From the NCBI RefSeq assembly GCF_004000845.1, contig NZ_BIMA01000009.1:1-64000 (forward strand): 64,000 bases of DNA, read 5' to 3'. The number at the start of each line of letters is the position of its first letter. Position 1 is the first letter of the stretch. Below, piece after piece: positions 14,825-25,169 of the stretch. This DNA is from Paenibacillus koleovorans NBRC 103111 (GTDB lineage: Bacteria > Bacillota > Bacilli > Paenibacillales > NBRC-103111). Under the pieces are notes generated by a model. That model made no database searches. It was not told the DNA's origin and saw only the letters and a program-made list of their open reading frames with translations. Position numbers and translations under genes: made by a program.

Positions 14825-16056
14825 GAATTCACCATTTCTTTCAAATTCACTTGCCCCTCAGGATTCATATGCCCCACCAATTGATCGACAATGATCTGAA
14901 TGTCAAACTGACTTTTGAGCACAAATCTTGCCTTCACAATCATTTCATTCCTTAGTCCGAAATCCGTAACCAAGGTCTCTATTGCATGAGCCAAAGCTGT
15001 CGGATTTTGATGGGGAACTATAATGCCTGCTCCGTTTTGCAACAATTCTGGAATGCCACCAGTGTCTGTGGATATTACGGGAATATCGAATGACATCGCT
15101 TCAATCAGAGATACAGGGATTCCTTCATGTTCTCCATTACCAAGGTCCACACTGGGTAATACCACACCAAATACATGACCATTCTTATACAAATTCATCA
15201 ACTCGTGATGTGGTTTTTGTCCGACAAATCGTATGGATTGCGTTAAGTGGAGTTGGTTACAATAATCCATTAGTTCCTGTTTAAGCGGGCCGTCTCCAAT
15301 TAGCCATAAATCTATTCTACAATTCTTATCCCGAAGCTGCTTAACAGCTTTAATTAGATATCGATGTCCTTTTACTTCTATTAAATTTGCAGGACATACA
15401 ATTACTTTAGGATTCTCGTTAACAATGGGTTCCCGACACTCAAATTCCGGAAGTTTCACACCCATATGTAATACAACCATTTTATCCAGTGGCATTTCAT
15501 GTACTCTCTCGCTCGCCAGCCGTACCCCGCTTGATGAAATGAATCTGCAAAATTTAGCCTTCTTTATTTTCAACTCTAAGAGATTATTATCGACGATATC
15601 CCACCTGTGTGCAGTAAAGCTCCATTCGATGCCGGACAATATACTTGCAATAAGGGCAGCCGTTGAACTATACGATACCCAATGGGCATGAATATGTTCA
15701 ATTTTATGTTTTCGGCAAAACCAACTAAGCCAGGAGGCCTTCAGCAAAACTGAAAAATTTTTGACCAGAATGGATTTGTTACGGCTCTGAAAAAGGATGG
15801 AGATGGAACGAATCATTCTATTCGGATGACAAAAGAATTCATAAATAAAGAATACAACATAAATCAAGTGAAGTAATGGTTTTAATAGTAGTGGCAAGTT
15901 CAACTCTAATATGCTTTCATGAAAAACTTTTCCCCTTGGATGTATAGGTGCGATGTAAACCTTATGTCCTCGATTGGATAGTTCCGCAAGCTCAGGAATT
16001 AGGAATGACTCACCTGGTCCACAAGGAAAGCTGGAAGTAATGTATAAGATTTTCAT
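14821..16056 (-). CDS. Glycosyltransferase family 4 protein
   Basis: This 411-residue protein has a GT-B layout: N-terminal MKILYITSSFPCGPGESF, the middle VIVCPANLIEVKGHRYLIKA, and the C-terminal donor site NGEHEGIPVSLIEAMSFDIPVISTDTGGIPELL with the E-x7-E motif. It is expected to act at the cytoplasmic face in repeat-unit synthesis. It overlaps the next GT gene by four bases and follows the epimerase gene by two, so it is firmly within the operon. Donor and acceptor are unknown. Confidence 0.87.
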   Translation of the reverse strand: MKILYITSSFPCGPGESFLIPELAELSNRGHKVYIAPIHPRGKVFHESILELNLPLLLKPLLHLIYVVFFIYEFFCHPNRMIRSISILFQSRNKSILVKNFSVLLKASWLSWFCRKHKIEHIHAHWVSYSSTAALIASILSGIEWSFTAHRWDIVDNNLLELKIKKAKFCRFISSSGVRLASERVHEMPLDKMVVLHMGVKLPEFECREPIVNENPKVIVCPANLIEVKGHRYLIKAVKQLRDKNCRIDLWLIGDGPLKQELMDYCNQLHLTQSIRFVGQKPHHELMNLYKNGHVFGVVLPSVDLGNGEHEGIPVSLIEAMSFDIPVISTDTGGIPELLQNGAGIIVPHQNPTALAHAIETLVTDFGLRNEMIVKARFVLKSQFDIQIIVDQLVGHMNPEGQVNLKEMVNS

Positions 16057-16058
16057 AT

Positions 16059-16997
16059 CTAAATACCTGTCTTCTCAAAGGATATTAACTCGTTCAACCC
16101 ATCCAGAATGCTCCATTGGGGTTCAAAACCCAGTTCCTCGCTGATCTTTGAAATATCGGATACAGAGTGCCTTATGTCACCTTGACGATCCTTTTCATAG
16201 AGAGGGGGAATATTCTGCTGAAAAATTTCATTTAACAGTTGTATCAACGCCCTAATGCTTAGAGTTTGTCCCGAACCGACGTTATAACACTTGAATCCGG
16301 ATTGAGTGGAAAGCATCGCGCCGATCATGGCACTTACCACATCCATCACATAAACAAAATCTCTCGTTTGCCCACCATCTCCGTAGATTGTTGGACTTTG
16401 CCCATTCTTCATCAAATGAATAAACTTGCTAATCACACCTGAATAAACGGAGCAAGGGTCTTGATTCGGTCCATATACATTAAAAAATCTTAGTGCTACA
16501 GAATCAACCATATAGGTTCGGTTGTACATTTGACCTAGCTGTTCCGTAATATACTTGGCGTATCCATACGGATTAATTGGATTCGGCAATAAATCCTCGT
16601 GAATAGGCGTTTGCGTGGTATCTCCGTATACCGCAGCACTGCTCGCATAAACTATTTTTTTTATATGATTCAATCTAGCTATTTCAAAAACATTATGGGT
16701 TCCCTGAATATTTTGTTCAAAATTGAGTTGCGGTTCTCGTATGGACACAGGTACCGAGACTAATGCAGCTAAATGAAAAACCCCATCCATTCCATACATG
16801 CTATTATTTAGTTCATTCCAATTAAGAACATCTCCATTAATAATTTCGAGCCTGCTACAGTTAACAGTCTCCTTTAAGTTTTCCATCTTACCGCTGCTGA
16901 AGTTATCTAGTACCTTGACTTGATGCCCTGCTTTCAAGAGCTCTTTGACCAAGTGCGAGCCAATAAATCCACTACCCCCGGTTACCAAAAAGTTCAA
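16059..16997 (-). CDS. NAD-dependent sugar epimerase (GalE/WbpP-like)
   Basis: The 312-residue extended SDR has GGSGFIGSHLVKELL at the N-terminus, SSAAVYGDTTQTP, the catalytic YGYAK and RFFNVYGPNQDP. These fit the UDP-glucose/UDP-GlcNAc 4-epimerase branch. It would supply UDP-Gal or UDP-GalNAc for the repeat unit. The exact substrate depends on residues I cannot compare here. A GGAGGGG ribosome-binding site precedes the ATG. Confidence 0.82.
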   Translation of the reverse strand: MNFLVTGGSGFIGSHLVKELLKAGHQVKVLDNFSSGKMENLKETVNCSRLEIINGDVLNWNELNNSMYGMDGVFHLAALVSVPVSIREPQLNFEQNIQGTHNVFEIARLNHIKKIVYASSAAVYGDTTQTPIHEDLLPNPINPYGYAKYITEQLGQMYNRTYMVDSVALRFFNVYGPNQDPCSVYSGVISKFIHLMKNGQSPTIYGDGGQTRDFVYVMDVVSAMIGAMLSTQSGFKCYNVGSGQTLSIRALIQLLNEIFQQNIPPLYEKDRQGDIRHSVSDISKISEELGFEPQWSILDGLNELISFEKTGI

Positions 16998-17017
16998 CGA
17001 AATCCCTCCCCTCCATA

Positions 17018-18076
17018 TTAGTATTTCAATACTTTTTCATACTGCTTTATTATCTGGTCCACCATGAAACTACTTGACAACGGCTCTTTACGATAGTCAA
17101 AAGTTAATGAATCAGGCAGAACGGAAACGTATTGACCTTGGAGATTATGAATCTGCATTATTTCATGGGTTCCACCTGGGTTTTCGACTGCTAGCACAGG
17201 GCACCCGCATGCGATAGCCTCAAGCATTATATTAGGAAGTCCTTCATAGCGGGAGCATAGGATAAATAGATCTGCATGACTTAGCCATTGATACGGATTA
17301 TCCTGAAACCCGGAGAACTCAATGTGATCCGATACTCCCGCGGCTTTAGCCTGTTCTTGTAATGATGCCTTTAGTTCGCCTTCTCCAAGTATCCACACTT
17401 TAAGATCCGGGTTGTCTTTCTTCCATTCTACAAGCTTCACAATTATGCGATCAAAGCCCTTCTGATGAGTCAACCTCCCGGCACACACGATATGTGGACC
17501 GCGCATCCCCTCAAATGGGTTTATCACGGATGCTGTTAATTTACTAATTTTCTGTATATCCACAGGGTTATAGATTCTTAACATATTCCCTTTGTCCAAC
17601 CCAAATGAAGCGGACATATCCTCAATCATATGATCGGATTGGCAAATAATAAGGTCTGCCTGTCTGTAGAACATTCTAAATAAAAATTTCCAAAGCGCCG
17701 GCCAACTCATCGTTGGTAAAAAAGCACTTGGTGTATTGGATTCCCTAATAATAAATTTCATTTGTTTTGGAAGCAATGGCTTAATCATTAGAAGAGCCAG
17801 ATTCAAGTAACTAATTGTCGATAAGACTACATCTGGCTGAATCGCTCTTATAGTTCTTACTAAAGGAATAAAACTGCTTCTAACTCTCGAGCAATGTAAG
17901 TGATGAACTATAACGTCGCTAGAAACGTCCTTCTCATACTTTCCCCCATAATTTATTATTACTAGATGAGGATCAAACAAGTCTCTACTTAAGTGATTGA
18001 GCAAAGTAACAATCACCCGTTCTGCCCCGCCTCCATCCAGCGTTGGAACGATGAAAGCAACTTTTTTCTTTCTCAT
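17018..18076 (-). CDS. Glycosyltransferase family 4 protein
   Basis: The 352-residue GT-B enzyme starts MRKKKVAFIVPTLDGGGAER, a hallmark of many GT4 polysaccharide glycosyltransferases, and has VCAGRLTHQKGFDRII and the donor-site region SRYEGLPNIMLEAIACGCPVLA with E-x7-E. It should extend the lipid-linked repeat unit. A GGAGGACTTAC-type ribosome-binding site lies just before the ATG. The gene follows the Wzy-like polymerase by 15 bases. Confidence 0.88.
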   Translation of the reverse strand: MRKKKVAFIVPTLDGGGAERVIVTLLNHLSRDLFDPHLVIINYGGKYEKDVSSDVIVHHLHCSRVRSSFIPLVRTIRAIQPDVVLSTISYLNLALLMIKPLLPKQMKFIIRESNTPSAFLPTMSWPALWKFLFRMFYRQADLIICQSDHMIEDMSASFGLDKGNMLRIYNPVDIQKISKLTASVINPFEGMRGPHIVCAGRLTHQKGFDRIIVKLVEWKKDNPDLKVWILGEGELKASLQEQAKAAGVSDHIEFSGFQDNPYQWLSHADLFILCSRYEGLPNIMLEAIACGCPVLAVENPGGTHEIMQIHNLQGQYVSVLPDSLTFDYRKEPLSSSFMVDQIIKQYEKVLKY

Positions 18077-18091
18077 TGTAAGTCCTCCGTA

Positions 18092-19573
18092 CTACTTCCA
18101 CTTGATTTTTGTAACAAACAGAAATCCAATTATCGTTATGGCTAATATTACCAATTGATAGAACAAGATAAATGACTGTGTCGCTGTAATCGTAAAAGTA
18201 AAAACGGATAGAATGACCGCGATCACACCGGATGCAATGTTGCCATACTGAACGAACATGTTGTAGAACTTTTGACAATAAGAAGTAATTAGGCCTAGAA
18301 CAAATCCAATTAACATTACTCCAAACCAAGAAAAATTGATAAATGCTTCGCCAGGCATACCAATGATCGGATGCGATCGATGGCCGTACGGATCAATCTC
18401 AGCTTTCCATGCTGCGAATTGTTCGATGTTAAGTGGTCTGCTAAACGGCCATACGTAATTAGGTAATGGATGAAGTAAGGAAGCGATAAATGTGCTGCCC
18501 AAGGTAATATCTCCTTGCAAACTATGTTTGAACATAACAACTGTTGGCAATACACGTGATAAGTCTATGCCTGCTACAAATGTCACAGCAGAGGCATTGA
18601 TTGTGTATGTCAACAAATCAACGATTGACCCTGGTCGTTGTCCGATATTGGCAAAATGGGAAACTGAGTTCATAAATAATGCCAGAAACACAATTACGAA
18701 TCCTAATAATACGAAATTCTTGAACTTGATTGGTTTTATCAGCATGGAATGAATAATTAACAACCACAAAATAACGATAAGTACCGCGGTCCTTGATCCG
18801 ATATATCCATAAGCTAGAAAGCTTAACACAAATCCGATTACCCAAATAATAGGACGTGCCAGCTTGTTCCTAAAAATTAAATACAGAATGATGATAAAAA
18901 TAATGATTCCAACATCTGCAAACTTGTTTATGATCTCGATGTAACCATAACCTGATTGTCCGACAAAGCGCACACCTTGCCCCCGAGCAATAAATGAGCT
19001 TATGGTAGCTGATAACCAATTGAAGATTCCGCCTAGCCAAAGCCAAACGACAGCAATACCAAGAAAATAAAATAAGAGCCCAGCAATCATATAGGATCTA
19101 AATCCATGTTTCGCCTGTTTCATTTTATCACGATATACATCTAAACTTTGTTGTTCCTCGCGTCCAGTCTTCTTCAATCTGGTCCAAAACAAACCAATCG
19201 TGAACGCAACCCAGAACAGGAATAAACCAAGAATACTTAAAGTAAAGGTAGGTCCTAACTGAGTAAAGTCACTCGCAGATACGCCATAAAGCCTTTCAGA
19301 TACATCTAAGTTATATCGTTCGAACATGACAAAGGGAGCACATAAAAAGTATAAAATAAATCCTAACACTGCCATACCCTCAGGACATAAAAAGTTACCG
19401 TGGTTATCTTTAATAACTTTAAATAGGACTTCTAAGCTGACTGACATTAATAGCGATCCTAAAACCACAGATAAAAAAATCCAAATAAAATGGAATGGCG
19501 GTGTGTAAACGTAAGCTTGCAGCGAATAATAAATAAGTGCCAGCACAAAATTCCTTACATACCTTATCATCAA
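18092..19573 (-). CDS. Wzy-like oligosaccharide repeat-unit polymerase
   Basis: This 493-residue protein has many membrane segments (roughly ten to twelve) and a large polar loop near residues 345-400 containing PLPNYVWPFSRPLN and HRSHPIIGMPGEAFINFSWFG. That layout is common in O-antigen polymerases. It would join repeat units on the outer face of the membrane after Wzx flips them. The start is directly downstream (two bases) of the flippase gene. No close family motif is decisive, so the call rests on topology and position. Confidence 0.75.
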   Translation of the reverse strand: MMIRYVRNFVLALIYYSLQAYVYTPPFHFIWIFLSVVLGSLLMSVSLEVLFKVIKDNHGNFLCPEGMAVLGFILYFLCAPFVMFERYNLDVSERLYGVSASDFTQLGPTFTLSILGLFLFWVAFTIGLFWTRLKKTGREEQQSLDVYRDKMKQAKHGFRSYMIAGLLFYFLGIAVVWLWLGGIFNWLSATISSFIARGQGVRFVGQSGYGYIEIINKFADVGIIIFIIILYLIFRNKLARPIIWVIGFVLSFLAYGYIGSRTAVLIVILWLLIIHSMLIKPIKFKNFVLLGFVIVFLALFMNSVSHFANIGQRPGSIVDLLTYTINASAVTFVAGIDLSRVLPTVVMFKHSLQGDITLGSTFIASLLHPLPNYVWPFSRPLNIEQFAAWKAEIDPYGHRSHPIIGMPGEAFINFSWFGVMLIGFVLGLITSYCQKFYNMFVQYGNIASGVIAVILSVFTFTITATQSFILFYQLVILAITIIGFLFVTKIKWK

Positions 19574-19574
19574 A

Positions 19575-21053
19575 TTAACGTTCCTTTACACGTATATTTA
19601 GACGGTTCACCCATTTGTGCTTAATAGTTTTTGCTACTGACTGGATATGACTTTTGAAAAAAAATGCAGATAAAATAAGCTGCATCATCAAAAAAGAAAT
19701 ATTGTTCATAAAGGACAATGTACCGACTCCATTAGCTTTAGTCGATAAGATTGCAAGAGTAATGGAGAGGATGCCAAATACGAATAATTTTACATATTGC
19801 ATCCTAATTGGCAGATACCGATTGGACACATAAGACCCGACCACCAAGTAGATCAATACGCCGAACAACTCTCCTAATACCACTCCTACTATACTTAGTT
19901 TAAAGTGAAATACGAGCACATAGGATGATGCTGTTGCTACAAGGATTGCAGTTGCCTGGATCCATAAAGAATGAAACGATTTTCCTTTATAAATATACCC
20001 TGACGAAAACACGGAGCCGAGCATTCTCAGCCCTACAGTAAGCGAGAATAATGCGGATACATTTGCTGCAACTTGCAGATCTTCCTTTTCTACAGTATAG
20101 GGTAATAATACCTCGATTACTATTTGCATTATTTGTGAACCAACAGTTATGACCAATAACAAAGTTATTGTGATTGCATTTACCTTATTTCTGAAGCTTT
20201 CATCTGCATGATGATCGAGCATGTGCGGTCCCCAGGCAGACAAAAATGCGGAAGTTATTAAGGTCATAGGTTGTGCCAAACTCAGTGCCAATGCGTAAAC
20301 GGCCACGTCTGTTAATCCATTGCCAAAATGAATAAGAATAGTGCGACTTGCAATGGCTGGCACAACTGCAATAAGTGCCGTCAAACCCAAAGGCGCAGAA
20401 ATTCGATATAATGATTTGAATAAGTCTGACCTCATCCAGTTGAACTTAATAGGTAAACCGTGCTTAAAATAAATATATAAGGCCACCAATAGCAGCGTAA
20501 TTGACGAAGACCATAACAGCATAGACGAGTGATTGCTTACAGCGAGAAGTAATACAATCGAAAGACTGGAATAGAGCAGTCCGTTAATAATTCCTGTAAC
20601 CAAAACCAGTTTTTTTTGGTAAGAGTACCTCATTCTCACATTGTTCATTTCAGTAAGGATTGTTGCTAACACAAGGAACAAACATGGAATCAAATAACTG
20701 TATGGCATTTCGTGTTCTAAAAAAAACATGCTTGTCTGTTTCCAAAAGAATGCCAATAGGATAGAAACCAGTCCGAATCCAATAATACTTCCAATATGAG
20801 CAGACGAAAGTATAGAATCCTTTTCATTAAATTCCTTATTCTTTTGTAGAATAATATATCCTTGATTCAACCCCATCATCGAGAGTAATGAGAACATTCC
20901 GCACATAGCCAATGCGCTCGATGCTCTCCCATACTCTTCTGTAGGCATAAAATTAGCTACAAGTATAATGAAAACAAAAGCAATTCCACCATTGGACAAA
21001 GCGGAGGCAAAGTATACTCCAAAATCTTTGAACACTCGCTTTTGTGAAAACAA
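19575..21053 (-). CDS. Wzx-like polysaccharide flippase
   Basis: The 492-residue protein is almost entirely hydrophobic, with about 12-14 membrane segments. It starts FKDFGVYFASALSNGGIAFV and continues FMPTEEYGRASSALAMCGM, which is the typical N-terminal region of PST/Wzx flippases in the MATE-like superfamily. It would move the lipid-linked repeat unit across the membrane. It lies between an asparagine-synthase-like gene and the Wzy-like gene. A second flippase is encoded at 44-45 kb. Confidence 0.87.
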   Translation of the reverse strand: MFSQKRVFKDFGVYFASALSNGGIAFVFIILVANFMPTEEYGRASSALAMCGMFSLLSMMGLNQGYIILQKNKEFNEKDSILSSAHIGSIIGFGLVSILLAFFWKQTSMFFLEHEMPYSYLIPCLFLVLATILTEMNNVRMRYSYQKKLVLVTGIINGLLYSSLSIVLLLAVSNHSSMLLWSSSITLLLVALYIYFKHGLPIKFNWMRSDLFKSLYRISAPLGLTALIAVVPAIASRTILIHFGNGLTDVAVYALALSLAQPMTLITSAFLSAWGPHMLDHHADESFRNKVNAITITLLLVITVGSQIMQIVIEVLLPYTVEKEDLQVAANVSALFSLTVGLRMLGSVFSSGYIYKGKSFHSLWIQATAILVATASSYVLVFHFKLSIVGVVLGELFGVLIYLVVGSYVSNRYLPIRMQYVKLFVFGILSITLAILSTKANGVGTLSFMNNISFLMMQLILSAFFFKSHIQSVAKTIKHKWVNRLNIRVKER

Positions 21054-21070
21054 AATTTAACCTCCTGACT

Positions 21071-22969
21071 TTATTCCCTCTCGATATATTCGTTTAGCCA
21101 GGCTTGAAACATTAGGATATTCCAAAGCACATAGCCCCAGTCTTTTTTTCCATCAGCATGCTCAGACCATAATTTTCTAACCAATAGCGGAGACAGATAC
21201 CCCTGTTTTCGAATTTTGTTATCATCAAGAAGTGCATCCGCCCACCACTTAAGTGGTCCTCTTAGCCATTTACTGATTGGCACGCCAAAACCCATCTTAG
21301 GGCGATCAACTAGTTGTTGGGGTAAAGATTTTTTTAGTAATTTTTTTAGAATATACTTGGATTCACCATGATTTATTTTTAGACTTGTTGGTATGGACCA
21401 AGCAAACTCAACAATTCGATGATCTAGAAGTGGAATTCTAGATTCCAAACTTGTTGACATAGAAGCACGATCAAGCTTCACCAAAACGTCATCCGGCAAG
21501 TAGGAAATAGTATCCATATAAATCATTTTATGGAGGTCATCCAGATAAGAAAGAGGCGAACTTGAAAGTAAGGACTCTATCCCAGCTTGAGACGGCTGCA
21601 ATACTAATTGCCCCATAGAACTGGTGTGAGATATATACTTCAAATACATATGCTCCATCGATTTGCTTTTCAGTAGCTCTGCCAAAAGCAGAATTTTACT
21701 TTTATCCCCCCAAATCATAGGAGAACTACTTTTCAAGAAGCTAGATAGCGGCGTTCGTATAATATTAGGCAGTTTAGACATTTGTCCCCAGATTCTAATT
21801 ACATTGGTATACCTCGAATATCCACCGAATAACTCATCACCCCCGTCACCAGATAAAGTAACGGTAACATGCTGCTTAGATAGCCGAGAAAGCAATATTG
21901 TTGGAATTTGCGATACATCTGCAAAAGGTTCATCATATATAGTTTGAAGTTCAGGAATTACATTCAACGCATCTTTCGCAGTGACATAAAACTCCGTGTG
22001 AACCGTGTTCAAATAAGCTGCTACGTTTTTGGCGTGATGAGCTTCATTATAGGCTTCCTCATCGAATCCAATACTGAACGTCTTGATGGAACGTTTGCTC
22101 TGTTTTTGCATGGAAGCAACCACAGTCGACGAATCAATTCCACCTGATAAAAAAGCGCCTAATGGAACATCTGCAAGCATTTGTTGCCCTATGGACTTGT
22201 CCACCAATTGTTCTAAATGGTTAATTGCTTCTTCTTCACCGATTTCAATGGCTTCCTTGGTAGCAAGATCCGATATGCTCCAATAAGAACGGGTGGCGAA
22301 CTCCTTAGTCGGAACTATTAATTCCAGCATAGTTCCTGGCATCAGCTTCTGGATCCCCTCCAAAATGGAATGAGGGGAAGGGATATAATTATGTTGAATA
22401 AATTGTGCTACGGCATTTCTGTTGACTGTCGGAACAAAGTCAGAATGACCTATCATAGCTTTTAACTCAGAGCTGAAAAAAAAATTGCCTTTATTAAATC
22501 CATAATACAAGGGCTTCTCACCCAACCGATCTCGGGTCAGGGTTAGTTTGTGATCCCTGCGGTCCCATACAGCAATAGCAAACATACCTACAGCCTGCTC
22601 TAAAGCAGCCTTTATTCCCCACCGTTCTATTGCGGCCAAAAGAATCTCGGTATCGGAATAGCCACGAAAAGTAAGAAACGCTTCTGATAGAAGCTGTTTC
22701 TTAATGTCTGTATGATTATAGATTTCGCCATTAAAGCTAATTACATACCGACCAGTCGAAGAAATCATAGGTTGCTCTCCATGTGCGGAAAGATCAACGA
22801 TTGATAGACGACGATGTCCGAATACTACACCGTTCTCCTCATCGAACCAATAGCCTCCGTGATCAGGACCACGGTGCAAAATACGTTTTGACATACTCTG
22901 AATTTCTTTGATCGCTCGTTCACGATCGAAACTGTTATTGTATTGAATAAAACCAACTATCCCACACAT
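21071..22969 (-). CDS. Glutamine-hydrolysing asparagine synthase-like amidotransferase
   Basis: The 632-residue protein has the two AsnB domains: an N-terminal class II glutaminase domain with nucleophile Cys2 (MCGIVGF), RILHRGPD and SFNGEIYNH, and a C-terminal PP-loop synthetase domain (AFLSGGIDSSTVVA, SGDGGDELFGGY). In polysaccharide loci, homologues such as WbpS amidate a sugar carboxylate instead of making asparagine. Its place between glycosyltransferase and flippase genes, in an operon able to make uronic acids, favours this role. Ordinary asparagine synthesis cannot be excluded. All catalytic motifs are present. Confidence 0.88.
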   Translation of the reverse strand: MCGIVGFIQYNNSFDRERAIKEIQSMSKRILHRGPDHGGYWFDEENGVVFGHRRLSIVDLSAHGEQPMISSTGRYVISFNGEIYNHTDIKKQLLSEAFLTFRGYSDTEILLAAIERWGIKAALEQAVGMFAIAVWDRRDHKLTLTRDRLGEKPLYYGFNKGNFFFSSELKAMIGHSDFVPTVNRNAVAQFIQHNYIPSPHSILEGIQKLMPGTMLELIVPTKEFATRSYWSISDLATKEAIEIGEEEAINHLEQLVDKSIGQQMLADVPLGAFLSGGIDSSTVVASMQKQSKRSIKTFSIGFDEEAYNEAHHAKNVAAYLNTVHTEFYVTAKDALNVIPELQTIYDEPFADVSQIPTILLSRLSKQHVTVTLSGDGGDELFGGYSRYTNVIRIWGQMSKLPNIIRTPLSSFLKSSSPMIWGDKSKILLLAELLKSKSMEHMYLKYISHTSSMGQLVLQPSQAGIESLLSSSPLSYLDDLHKMIYMDTISYLPDDVLVKLDRASMSTSLESRIPLLDHRIVEFAWSIPTSLKINHGESKYILKKLLKKSLPQQLVDRPKMGFGVPISKWLRGPLKWWADALLDDNKIRKQGYLSPLLVRKLWSEHADGKKDWGYVLWNILMFQAWLNEYIERE

Positions 22970-22981
22970 CGCATTTCGCTC

Positions 22982-24151
22982 CTAGAACTTGCTTTGTTTG
23001 ATTACTGATCGATACAATTTGATATATTCGGGCATTACATTCCGCCAATCATGCTCATCTCTTAGCCATTCTGTTCCTTTTCGCCCAATTTCACACAACT
23101 CTGGCCAACTTATTGCCGCAGCTTCTTGTAGTTTTGCCAGAATAGCCTCCACTGTCGGTTCTGTTACGGTGAATGCTGGTGGTGCATTTTTGTGCAATTG
23201 TTCAAAGTACGGGGAATCAATTGAAATATGAGTGATTAGTGGAGCTCCGATCATAAGCGCATCCCGGCTCACTCCGCCAAGTGCAGCCGAATCCGAGAAC
23301 GAACGAATGAACTGATCCACCACAATCGTTCCTGGCTTTGACATTTCGTTGTATAGATCTTTCTTAGTCAACACAGGAAGCCATTTCACGCAGGGGGTAA
23401 GACCTAGCTCCTCCACTAACTTTTTTGATCTCTCCAGATCAGGTCCCCACTCGATCAATTCAAGAAGAGGTTCAACAGGAAGTTCAGATCTTAGTTCGCT
23501 GAACGCGTTGAGAAGAAGGTCATTCCCCTTGAACCCCCACATTTGTCTCGCCGGTGCAAAAAATCGCAAAGGATGATTCGTTGAATCCTTTTCAAGTTCG
23601 CCGGTTTCCGGGACTATATTGTAGGGAACCGGTAAGATTGATAGTCTTCCTGAACAAAATTGTTGTCCATACGGTATTTCGTACAGTTGAGAAAGAATCA
23701 ATTGATCCACTTCTTTCAAAACTTTTCGAAACCGCCAAACTCGAAATATCTCACGAAGGTCCAATATATTTTTTAATGGTTTTTCCCTAGCGACAATGTA
23801 GGGATGTTTATCCAAATCACCGACCGAGTGATAAATCATCGGGATATCAAAATTAGTTAACCCACCTAGGAGGTCAGGACTAAAGCTGTGTATAACATCG
23901 CAATCCAATATATCCCTATACAAGAACGCAAGCTTCTTCTTGCTAAGAAACTCTTTACCGAAAGGCATTTCTACATATTTAACAAATTCCGGGATTTCAC
24001 CTTTTACGAGACTATCATCATCCCACCACGGCATGTCTCTCTCAATAGTATTTGGCGAAATGAAAAGCTTTGCCTCCAAGCCTAGTTCAATACACCATTT
24101 TGCCATCCAATATGCATAATTGCATGTATTGCCTAAAAAATGCACTTTCAA
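22982..24151 (-). CDS. Putative GT-B glycosyltransferase
   Basis: The 389-residue protein starts MKVHFLGNTCNYAYWMAKW and has a GT-B-like C-terminal half (RFFAPARQMWGFKGNDLLLNAF, then GPDLERSKKLVEELGL and GVSRDALMIGAPLITH). It lacks the standard GT4 E-x7-E wording, so it may belong to a divergent branch. The location among other glycosyltransferases supports a role in repeat-unit assembly. Trp-rich N-terminal residues (PWWDDDSL) are unusual. The donor is unknown. Confidence 0.7.
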   Translation of the reverse strand: MKVHFLGNTCNYAYWMAKWCIELGLEAKLFISPNTIERDMPWWDDDSLVKGEIPEFVKYVEMPFGKEFLSKKKLAFLYRDILDCDVIHSFSPDLLGGLTNFDIPMIYHSVGDLDKHPYIVAREKPLKNILDLREIFRVWRFRKVLKEVDQLILSQLYEIPYGQQFCSGRLSILPVPYNIVPETGELEKDSTNHPLRFFAPARQMWGFKGNDLLLNAFSELRSELPVEPLLELIEWGPDLERSKKLVEELGLTPCVKWLPVLTKKDLYNEMSKPGTIVVDQFIRSFSDSAALGGVSRDALMIGAPLITHISIDSPYFEQLHKNAPPAFTVTEPTVEAILAKLQEAAAISWPELCEIGRKGTEWLRDEHDWRNVMPEYIKLYRSVIKQSKF

Positions 24152-24161
24152 ATGGTTTCAC

Positions 24162-25169
24162 TCATTTCTTCATTTGCTGAATAAATGCTTCGAGTTCTCT
24201 AATCTTACTATGCAGGAAATAAATTTCTTCCTCTACATGCATTCCCAACCGGGTTCTCATCGATTTTATTACAGAAGCTGCCGGTTGCTTTGGGGCCGAC
24301 TCCAGCTGAACAGTCTTCAGAACTACAACCCCATCTCCTGAGGCAACATCAACTGTTCCATCTTTTTGAATCCGTACTACTTGCCCGGGAACATATAAGC
24401 TTGGATATTCAAATTCCGAGAAAGTTGCCTCCCACACAATTAACTTTTGTGAATTCAAATAAGTATAGGCGCCATTGAACGGCTCAGATGAAGCATTTAT
24501 GATTCTAACCAGTCGCTTCGCATCCGATTGCCAATCTAATAAGCTATCCGATGGAATACGCGGGTAGCATCGCAATGCCAATTGCGGTTCTTTCGGTTGC
24601 GGCTTAGGTGCAATTGCCCCATTACTCAATCCATTTATCGATTTCACGAACAGTTCTGGAACAATATTCTCGAAGAAAGTATAGATATTACCTATCGTAG
24701 TTTGTTCATTTATTGGCAGATGTTCTTGTGTAACGATCGGTCCAGAATCCAGTTCTCCTGCTTCCATCTGGTGGATGGTCATTGTTACCCGTTTCTCATA
24801 CTCAATTAATGCCCAATTTGCACACGCATTACCTCGATATCTAGGCAAGTCACCGCCATGGGCATTAAGAATCCCGAATGGAAAAGCACTTATCGCATCC
24901 TTACCGATAATGGTTAACCAGTTCACACTAATTGCAATCTCTGCCCGGCTGTTACTCATTAGTTCAACAATGCGGGGACTGTTGATTTGGGTATCATAAA
25001 AAAAAACAGCCCCCAGTCGTTCAGCTAATTCTTTAAAGTCCTCTGCAGTTTTGTCGTATTCAGGGGCTTCTTTGCATGTTCCAATTAACACGACTTCATG
25101 ACCGGCCTCATGTACTTTAAGAATACTTTCGTAAAGCATATTTGTTCGCCCTAAGGCTGCAATTTTCAT
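24162..25169 (-). CDS. Sugar N-formyltransferase (Fmt/ArnA-type fold)
   Basis: The 335-residue protein has the formyltransferase core: NAHGGDLPRYRG (catalytic His and the Asn before it) and HQMEAGELDSGPIV (catalytic Asp in LDSGPI), followed by an Fmt-C-like beta domain (FNGAYTYLNSQKLIVWEA). Such enzymes use N10-formyltetrahydrofolate to formylate an amino group, here most likely an amino sugar. It ends in a helical tail (IYFLHSKIRELEAFIQQMKK). Its start overlaps the upstream unknown gene by four bases and a sugar aminotransferase lies one gene further up, which supports a formamido sugar pathway. Confidence 0.85.
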   Translation of the reverse strand: MKIAALGRTNMLYESILKVHEAGHEVVLIGTCKEAPEYDKTAEDFKELAERLGAVFFYDTQINSPRIVELMSNSRAEIAISVNWLTIIGKDAISAFPFGILNAHGGDLPRYRGNACANWALIEYEKRVTMTIHQMEAGELDSGPIVTQEHLPINEQTTIGNIYTFFENIVPELFVKSINGLSNGAIAPKPQPKEPQLALRCYPRIPSDSLLDWQSDAKRLVRIINASSEPFNGAYTYLNSQKLIVWEATFSEFEYPSLYVPGQVVRIQKDGTVDVASGDGVVVLKTVQLESAPKQPAASVIKSMRTRLGMHVEEEIYFLHSKIRELEAFIQQMKK